Shown here: piece after piece, positions 6,941 through 10,948 of the stretch
How positions within the stretch are numbered: the stretch's first letter is position 1
How the letters are laid out: every line of letters starts with the position of its first letter
Source: Halomonas sp.
Lineage (GTDB): Bacteria > Pseudomonadota > Gammaproteobacteria > Pseudomonadales > Halomonadaceae
DNA length: 10,948 nucleotides
NCBI GenBank assembly: GCA_007116835.1
Contig: SKHS01000264.1
Span: 1-10,948, forward strand
Reading direction: 5' to 3'
Notes under the pieces: generated by a model
What the model was told of the DNA's origin: nothing
What the model saw: the letters and a program-made list of their open reading frames with translations, nothing else
The model's database searches: none
Translations under genes and position numbers: made by a program

Positions 6941-7222
6941 GTGATCGTACGCTGGGAAACCGACCATGACTATGTGTTGGTACATATTCACCAAGACATG
7001 TTTGGCGACTGGATTTTTAGCCGTGCTTGGGGGCAGATTGGCACCCAGTTTGGCGGCTTAAAACACCAGTTAGCAGATACCCTGGAACAGGCGCAAATGT
7101 GGTTGGAAGATGAGGCCACCATCCAATCTTCACGAGGGTTTCGCAAGGTTCTTGAGGCCGCCGACCATACGCCGGAAGGACAGGAGGCCATGCGTCAACT
7201 GTCACTGCTTGACGCACTGTGA
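6941..7222 (+). CDS. Small WGR-domain-like protein of unknown function
   Basis: This 93-residue soluble protein starts at GTG behind a strong AAGGAG. It has the outline of a WGR domain, a small fold seen in PARPs and in short bacterial proteins and thought to bind DNA or nucleic acid: an early aromatic strand (RWET, YVLVHI), FGDWIFSRAWGQIG (21-34) where the domain is named for WGR, a spaced glycine pair (FGGLKH), a helix with alternating acidic residues (DTLEQAQMWLEDE), and SSRGF (63-67) near the end. Here the motif reads WGQ, so the defining arginine is glutamine. A short helical, acidic tail follows. It is divergent from pdxB (83-bp gap) and convergent with the glutaredoxin-like gene (22-bp gap, no terminator seen). 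TACAAT at 6880-6885 could be a -10 box, but no matching -35 is visible. The gene looks real; its function is unknown. Confidence 0.75.
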   Translation: MIVRWETDHDYVLVHIHQDMFGDWIFSRAWGQIGTQFGGLKHQLADTLEQAQMWLEDEATIQSSRGFRKVLEAADHTPEGQEAMRQLSLLDAL

Positions 7223-7244
7223 TACCGGCTTCCCGCCCCCACGC

Positions 7245-7580
7245 TTAACCTAAAAAACGCCGCCCGCTGCGCTGATGCGCACCGATGGGTGGCGCACTTT
7301 CGGGTGGCGTGGTGAACGCGGCGAGAGATGCTTCATCCAACCAGCCGCGCTTGCGCAGCCAGTCGCTCAGACGCACCAGGTCAAATCCTCGGTCTAGCTC
7401 AATTCCGTCGTTATCCACCAACACAGGAATACGTATTCCATAACACTCTACCAGAGCGTCGTCATCGCTAATCTCGATGCGATGCAGCAACACTTCTTGG
7501 TTAGCCAGCGTCACCAGCAATGACTCTAGTTGGGCGCATAAGTGGCAGCCTAAGGTTGTGTAAATCGATAGTTGAATCAT
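7245..7580 (-). CDS. Glutaredoxin-like thiol protein (DUF836-type)
   Basis: This is a 111-residue protein with a short thioredoxin fold. A beta strand (MIQLSIYTT) leads into the redox motif CHLC (Cys12, Cys15), then a helix, a second strand (LLHRIEIS), and the cis-proline motif RIPVLV (50-55) that packs against the active site. This matches the glutaredoxin-like DUF836 family, whose partners are mostly unknown. A tail of about 30 residues past the fold is rich in proline and basic residues (for example HQRSGRRFLG), longer than the usual 80-residue family member. The gene starts 20 bp after rlmKL on the same strand with no good Shine-Dalgarno, so it is probably translated from the rlmKL transcript. 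A redox role is likely from the CxxC; the substrate cannot be told. Confidence 0.85.
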   Translation of the reverse strand: MIQLSIYTTLGCHLCAQLESLLVTLANQEVLLHRIEISDDDALVECYGIRIPVLVDNDGIELDRGFDLVRLSDWLRKRGWLDEASLAAFTTPPESAPPIGAHQRSGRRFLG

Positions 7581-7600
7581 AACCGGTGCGTTATTGCTCT

Positions 7601-9823
7601 CTATTGTTTATGCCGTAATACAAACACATGGTGCAGGTTGGTTCGGCGCTGAAAATCCGGATCAAAGGTACGCGATGTAATGTCTTCCACCGCATAGCGC
7701 TCACTGAGTTCTTCGTCCAGCTTAAAACGCCGCTGGTTGTTTGAGAACACCAAGGTACCGCCCGGCGCTAGGCGCGCCATGGCAAGCTCCACTAACCGGG
7801 GATGGTCACGCTGCACGTCTAGGGTGTCGCGCATTTTCTTGGAGTTAGAGAATGTCGGCGGGTCCATAAAGATCAGGTCAAACTCGGCGTTCGCGGTTTC
7901 CAGCCAGCGGAAGCAGTCATCCCGCACCACGCGATGCAGCCGTGGGTCCAGCGCGTTTAGCGTAAAGTTATCTTTCGCCCACTCAAGGTAGGTATTGGAC
8001 ATATCGACGCTGACGCTGTCGCTTGCACCGCCCAACGCTGCTTGCACGGTGGCTGTAGCAGTATAGCAAAACAGGTTCAAGAAGCGCTTACCACTGGCCA
8101 TCTCGTTAAGCATGCGACGTACTGGTCGGTGATCCAAAAACAAGCCGGTATCTAAGTAGTCGCGCAGGTTCACCCATAGCCGCGCGTCACCTTCGCGCAC
8201 TTCAAAGCGTTCACCGCTGGCATCACGCTTTTGGTACTGGGCACTGCCGGTTTGCCGCTCACGACGCTTGATATAAATGTTGCTGGGATCAACATCAAGG
8301 GCCTCTGGCATCACTTCCAACGCGTCAAACAAGCGTTTTTGAGCCTGAGCAGGGTTGATGGAGCTAGGCGCTGCATACTCTTGAACGTGTACTCGATCGC
8401 CATAACGGTCGACGGCTAGCGCGTATTCCGGCATGTCAGCATCATAAACACGATAGCAAGTTTCACCGCTCTTCTTTAGCCACTTTTTCAGACGTTTTTG
8501 ATTTTTCGCCAGGCGATTGGCAAACATCTGAGCATTTTCCGACACAGCAGGCTTGGCACTGGCGCTTTCTTTCGGTACCACTTCACCGTTGTCTGACGCA
8601 GATGCGTCGCTGCCATGGTCTGGCTGGCTGGTCGTGTGGTTGGCAATCTCCATCAGCAGCAGCTTGGCATCCAGCGCACCGTTTTTAAGCGCATACTGCT
8701 TATGCGCCCGTAGCCCTAAGCGGTGGCCTAAATCAGGGTTGCCGGTAAATAGCGCCAGCGTCCAGCCAGGAAACAGCGCTTTCGCCTTTTCGCCAAGCTG
8801 AGCGTATAAGCGTACCAGCTCAGGCAGCTCGCCTAAGCGCTCGCCGTAGGGTGGGTTAGTAATCAGCAGCCCACGCTCGGCAGTGACTGTCTCTGGCCTG
8901 GTTAGCTGGCTGAGGCTTTGCCCATGCAGGGTAATTAGCGCAGGAATGCCCGCACGCATGGCGTTAGCTTTTGCCGCCGTCAGTGCCGCCGGGCTTTGGT
9001 CAAAGCCCACTAGCGCCGTTTTACAGCGTTTACGGCCTATTGAAGCTCGCGCCTCGGCTTCGCGCTTTAGCTCTTTCCACAGCGGCTCGCTGTGCCCTGC
9101 CCAGCCCTGGAAACCAAAGCGCTCTCGATTGAGATTAGGCGCTTGGTCGGCAGCCATTAACGCCGCTTCAATCAGCAGCGTGCCTGCTCCACACAGTGGG
9201 TCTAACAGCGGCTCACCGGCTTTTGCGCGTTCCGGCCATCCTGCACGCACCAACAGCGCAGCTGCCAGGTTCTCTTTCAGCGGTGCATGACCCACATCGC
9301 GGCGGTAGCCACGGCGATGCAAACTTTCGCCGGAAAGATCAATCCCCAGGCTTAAGTTAGCGCGATGCAGGTGGGCATAGATGCGTAGGTCGGGCGTTTT
9401 GGTATCGACATTCGGACGCTCCTGACCCGCCAGCTGCAGCGAATCAACCACGCCATCTTTGACGGTTTGAGCACCAAAGCGGGTATGGCGAATGTGGTCG
9501 CTACGACCATGGAAATCGACCGCCAGCGTTTTGCCTGGCGTTAAATGCTGTGTCCAGGGAAGTCGGGCAACCACGTCACGTACCTGCTCGGCGGTATCGA
9601 TCATCGATTCCCGCGCCAGTAACACAATAATGCGGTTAGCTAGCCGGGACCACAGGCATACCCGATAGGCGGTTTCTAGATCAGAGGAAAAATATACGCC
9701 TGCTACAGTGGTTTTACCTGGCATAGCACCCAGGGCTGATAGTTCATCCGCTAGCAGGCCTTCGATGCCTTTAGGGCAGGTGGCCAGTAGGTTTAGAGAG
9801 GCAGTTTGGCTCGACTCGGTCAT
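7601..9823 (-). CDS. rlmKL: Bifunctional 23S rRNA methyltransferase RlmKL (m2G2445 / m7G2069)
   Basis: RlmKL modifies two guanines of 23S rRNA during 50S assembly: the N-terminal RlmL half makes m2G2445 and the C-terminal RlmK half makes m7G2069 (E. coli numbering). The 740-residue protein shows both halves. A THUMP-type RNA-binding region covers about 50-165. The first methyltransferase has DPLCGAGTLLIEAA (208-221) for SAM binding and the catalytic TNPPYGERLG (322-331). The second has FLNLFCYTATATV (581-593), a VDMSNTYLEWA acidic loop, and FMDPPTFSNSKK (652-663). Between them, about 396-430 is a low-complexity Ser/Ala/Asp/Pro linker, which explains much of the extra length over E. coli RlmL (702). 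The ATG has no clear Shine-Dalgarno; a small GC hairpin (9833-9848) lies just upstream. It heads a minus-strand pair with the glutaredoxin-like gene and is divergent from rmf. Confidence 0.96.
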   Translation of the reverse strand: MTESSQTASLNLLATCPKGIEGLLADELSALGAMPGKTTVAGVYFSSDLETAYRVCLWSRLANRIIVLLARESMIDTAEQVRDVVARLPWTQHLTPGKTLAVDFHGRSDHIRHTRFGAQTVKDGVVDSLQLAGQERPNVDTKTPDLRIYAHLHRANLSLGIDLSGESLHRRGYRRDVGHAPLKENLAAALLVRAGWPERAKAGEPLLDPLCGAGTLLIEAALMAADQAPNLNRERFGFQGWAGHSEPLWKELKREAEARASIGRKRCKTALVGFDQSPAALTAAKANAMRAGIPALITLHGQSLSQLTRPETVTAERGLLITNPPYGERLGELPELVRLYAQLGEKAKALFPGWTLALFTGNPDLGHRLGLRAHKQYALKNGALDAKLLLMEIANHTTSQPDHGSDASASDNGEVVPKESASAKPAVSENAQMFANRLAKNQKRLKKWLKKSGETCYRVYDADMPEYALAVDRYGDRVHVQEYAAPSSINPAQAQKRLFDALEVMPEALDVDPSNIYIKRRERQTGSAQYQKRDASGERFEVREGDARLWVNLRDYLDTGLFLDHRPVRRMLNEMASGKRFLNLFCYTATATVQAALGGASDSVSVDMSNTYLEWAKDNFTLNALDPRLHRVVRDDCFRWLETANAEFDLIFMDPPTFSNSKKMRDTLDVQRDHPRLVELAMARLAPGGTLVFSNNQRRFKLDEELSERYAVEDITSRTFDPDFQRRTNLHHVFVLRHKQ

Positions 9824-10161
9824 GTTAATCGCCGCGCGTAAGAGCGCGATATTCCTATATATGGCAAATGAGTTTACGTCTTATGACAATTTGATGGTCG
9901 ACAAGTGACCCCATCATGAGCTAACAATAAGAGTGTAGCTACTGAAAAACGCATGCGTTGATTGTTAGGGTTCTATTAGTAACTTGCTTTTTAGACCCTC
10001 AGTTTGTCGAGTCTGTCGCTTTGCCCGTTCAGCACGTGAGTGCTAGGCATTAGCGCTAAGTGGCAGCTTGAGTTATTTGTTGAAATAGCGCTGGTGCAAA
10101 AAGCAACATTTTGCTCAGTTTGCTTTTCTTATCAAAGGCTTTCGTGAAAAGAGGTTAGCCA
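9824..10161. other. Divergent rlmKL-rmf spacer with several inverted repeats
   Basis: No convincing gene lies in these 338 bp. The sequence is more AT-rich than the genes around it and must hold the promoters of both rlmKL and rmf. Visible structures are: a GC hairpin in the rlmKL leader (9833-9837 with 9844-9848); a 12-bp palindrome AACGCATGCGTT (9948-9959) inside the 8-bp inverted repeat CTAACAAT/ATTGTTAG (9921-9928, 9961-9968); a hairpin AGCAC-GTGA-GTGCT (10031-10044); TAGCGCTA at 10051-10058 with TAGCGCT again at 10086-10092; and GCAAAA/TTTTGC (10096-10101, 10109-10114). I could not fit a good -35/-10 pair on either strand. The TTGAAA at 10080-10085 has no proper partner. Confidence 0.6.
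9921..9968. repeat. Nested palindromes upstream of rmf
   Basis: CTAACAAT (9921-9928) and ATTGTTAG (9961-9968) are perfect inverted repeats, 32 nt apart. Inside them is the perfect 12-bp palindrome AACGCATGCGTT (9948-9959). This could be an operator for a dimeric regulator or an RNA stem-loop. The function is unknown. Confidence 0.5.
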
Positions 10162-10371
10162 ATGAAACGACAAAAACGTGATCGCTTCCAACGGGCTTAT
10201 GTTCACGGCTATAAAGCGGGCATTACGGGTCGCTCCCGAGATGACTGCCCCAGTCAAGATATTAATTTACGCGAATATTGGATGAGTGGTTGGCGTGAAG
10301 GTCGCGGTGACCAGTGGGATGGCATGACCGGCGTTTCCGGCATCCATAAGAACCCCATGGTGATGACCTAG
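10162..10371 (+). CDS. rmf: Ribosome modulation factor RMF
   Basis: RMF binds 70S ribosomes in stationary phase or starvation and pairs them into inactive 100S dimers, in E. coli together with the hibernation factor HPF. The 69-residue basic protein matches E. coli RMF across its first two thirds: MKRQKRDRFQRAYVHGYKAG (1-20), then GRSRDDCP (23-30) and YWMSGWREGR (39-48). E. coli RMF has 55 residues, so this one carries about 14 more at the C-terminus, rich in Gly and Met. GAGGT (10151-10155) lies 6 nt before the ATG. The gene has its own terminator and a long structured upstream region, consistent with single-gene, growth-phase control (inference; in E. coli it responds to ppGpp). Proximity to rlmKL and pyrD repeats an arrangement known in other gammaproteobacteria. 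Confidence 0.95.
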   Translation: MKRQKRDRFQRAYVHGYKAGITGRSRDDCPSQDINLREYWMSGWREGRGDQWDGMTGVSGIHKNPMVMT

Positions 10372-10408
10372 TTTTTTTACCCTTTTACCCATGACATTTG
10401 GAGTACGG

Positions 10409-10433
10409 AGCCCGCTGGCAAGCGGGCTTTTTT
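10409..10433 (+). terminator. Intrinsic terminator after rmf
   Basis: AGCCCGCT (10409-10416) pairs perfectly with AGCGGGCT (10421-10428) across a GGCA loop, followed by a run of six T (10428-10433). It lies 37 bp after the rmf stop. The opposite strand lacks a T-run, so it does not obviously terminate the convergent pyrD. Confidence 0.93.
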
Positions 10434-10472
10434 ATTACCATCGCACTTGCGAGCAATGATTGGCCTAGCACC

Positions 10473-10948
10473 TTAATGATGCTGCTTAAGCGCCGAAGCA
10501 CAGGCGTTTACTAACCCTGGGCCTTGGTAGATTAACCCCGAGTAGAGCTGCACAAGGTCAGCACCAGCAGCAATTTTAGCCGCTGCCGCCTCACCGCTAT
10601 CAATCCCCCCAACGCCTATAATAGGCAGCGTTGGCAGTTGCGCACGCAGCAGACGAATGACCGTATTTGACGCTTCAAAGACAGGCTTACCGGACAGGCC
10701 ACCTGCTTCTTCTGCCTGAGGGTCACTTTTTACCGCCTCGCGCGATACCGTGGTGTTGGTGGCAATCACACCATCTAACGCGTTAAGCGCAATACTGCCA
10801 GCCACCAGCGCGACCTCTTCTTCGCTCATATCTGGGGCAATTTTGACCAGTAGCGGCACTTTGCGACCTAACGCGTCGTCCAGCGCTTGGCTGCGCGAAC
10901 GAATGGGCCCTAACAATTCATCCAACTGTTCACCGAACTGCAACGTGC
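10473..10948 (-). CDS. pyrD: Dihydroorotate dehydrogenase (quinone, class 2) PyrD, C-terminal part
   Basis: PyrD oxidises dihydroorotate to orotate with FMN and passes electrons to the quinone pool, the fourth step of pyrimidine synthesis, at the inner membrane. Only the last 158 codons or so are in the window; the frame stays open to the right edge. The residues before the in-frame TTG at 10943 continue as TLQFGEQ, as in E. coli PyrD (TLQYGE), so this TTG is not a start. FMN- and substrate-site signatures are visible: LLVKIAPDMS, DGVIATNTT, GGLSGKP, IIGVGGIDS and VQLYSGLIYQGPGLV. The N-terminal membrane-association region and the catalytic-base serine are outside the window. It is convergent with rmf and has no clear terminator of its own. 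Confidence 0.95.
   Translation of the reverse strand, partial: TLQFGEQLDELLGPIRSRSQALDDALGRKVPLLVKIAPDMSEEEVALVAGSIALNALDGVIATNTTVSREAVKSDPQAEEAGGLSGKPVFEASNTVIRLLRAQLPTLPIIGVGGIDSGEAAAAKIAAGADLVQLYSGLIYQGPGLVNACASALKQHH

Noticed and set aside
8883..9290. 135-codon open frame antisense to rlmKL
   Set aside because: It is Ala/Ser/Arg-rich with no motif, lies opposite the conserved RlmL methyltransferase motifs, and is a typical shadow frame.
9891..9904. FNR/Anr-like box TTGAT-GGTC-GACAA in the rlmKL-rmf spacer
   Set aside because: The second half-site departs from ATCAA at two of five positions, including a core base, and no promoter could be placed beside it.
9708..9908. 66-codon plus-strand frame running from antisense rlmKL into the spacer
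   Set aside because: It has no ribosome site and no family resemblance, and most of it lies opposite rlmKL coding sequence.
10473..10943. A complete short pyrD starting at TTG 10943
   Set aside because: The frame stays open to the window edge, and the residues before the TTG continue the known PyrD sequence, so the gene is simply cut by the window.
1..10948. Mobile elements, CRISPR arrays, tRNA or rRNA genes, toxin-antitoxin or defence genes
   Set aside because: No transposase, terminal repeats, regular spaced repeats, tRNA cloverleaf or defence-type domain was seen; the window is almost fully explained by housekeeping genes.

Overview
The window looks like chromosomal housekeeping DNA from a gammaproteobacterium, most likely of the Halomonas group. 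This rests on moderately high GC content, strong resemblance of several proteins to E. coli counterparts (AlaA, HtpX, PdxB, RlmKL, RMF, PyrD), and a pyrD / rlmKL / rmf neighbourhood that is known in other gammaproteobacteria. The genus is an inference from protein character and gene order; no search was run.

Layout, left to right. The 3' end of a TRAP-transporter large permease gene (1-110, +) is followed after 29 bp by a gamma-glutamyltransferase-family Ntn hydrolase (140-1726, +). That enzyme lacks the usual gamma-glutamyl-binding motif and looks closer to the HpxW (oxamate amidohydrolase) type. A spacer with inverted repeats leads to msrB (1877-2275, +), which ends in a clear intrinsic terminator. 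Next come ylqF (circularly permuted ribosome-assembly GTPase, 2392-3345, +) and an AlaA-type aminotransferase (3401-4648, +), probably co-transcribed. htpX (4731-5636, +) follows, with a heat-shock-like promoter in front and a strong two-way hairpin behind. The hairpin separates htpX from the convergent pdxB (5712-6857, -). Divergent from pdxB is a small WGR-like protein gene (6941-7222, +). It converges on a minus-strand pair: a glutaredoxin-like gene (7245-7580) downstream of rlmKL (7601-9823). A 338-bp spacer rich in inverted repeats lies between rlmKL and the divergent rmf (10162-10371, +), which ends in a textbook terminator. The window closes with the C-terminal half of pyrD (10473-10948, -), cut by the window edge.

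How the genes relate. One theme is ribosome making and stress protection: YlqF assembles the 50S subunit, RlmKL methylates 23S rRNA, RMF dimerises idle ribosomes, HtpX degrades damaged membrane proteins and MsrB repairs oxidised methionine. The rest is metabolism: PdxB (pyridoxal phosphate synthesis), an aminotransferase that uses that cofactor, PyrD (pyrimidines), and a transporter/amidohydrolase pair at the left edge.

I saw no mobile element, CRISPR array, tRNA, rRNA, toxin-antitoxin pair or defence island, and no convincing undescribed system. The points most worth a second look are the altered active site of the GGT-family protein beside the TRAP permease, the heat-shock promoter candidate before htpX, the nested palindromes in the rmf-rlmKL spacer, the palindrome abutting the msrB ribosome binding site, and the small WGR-like protein.
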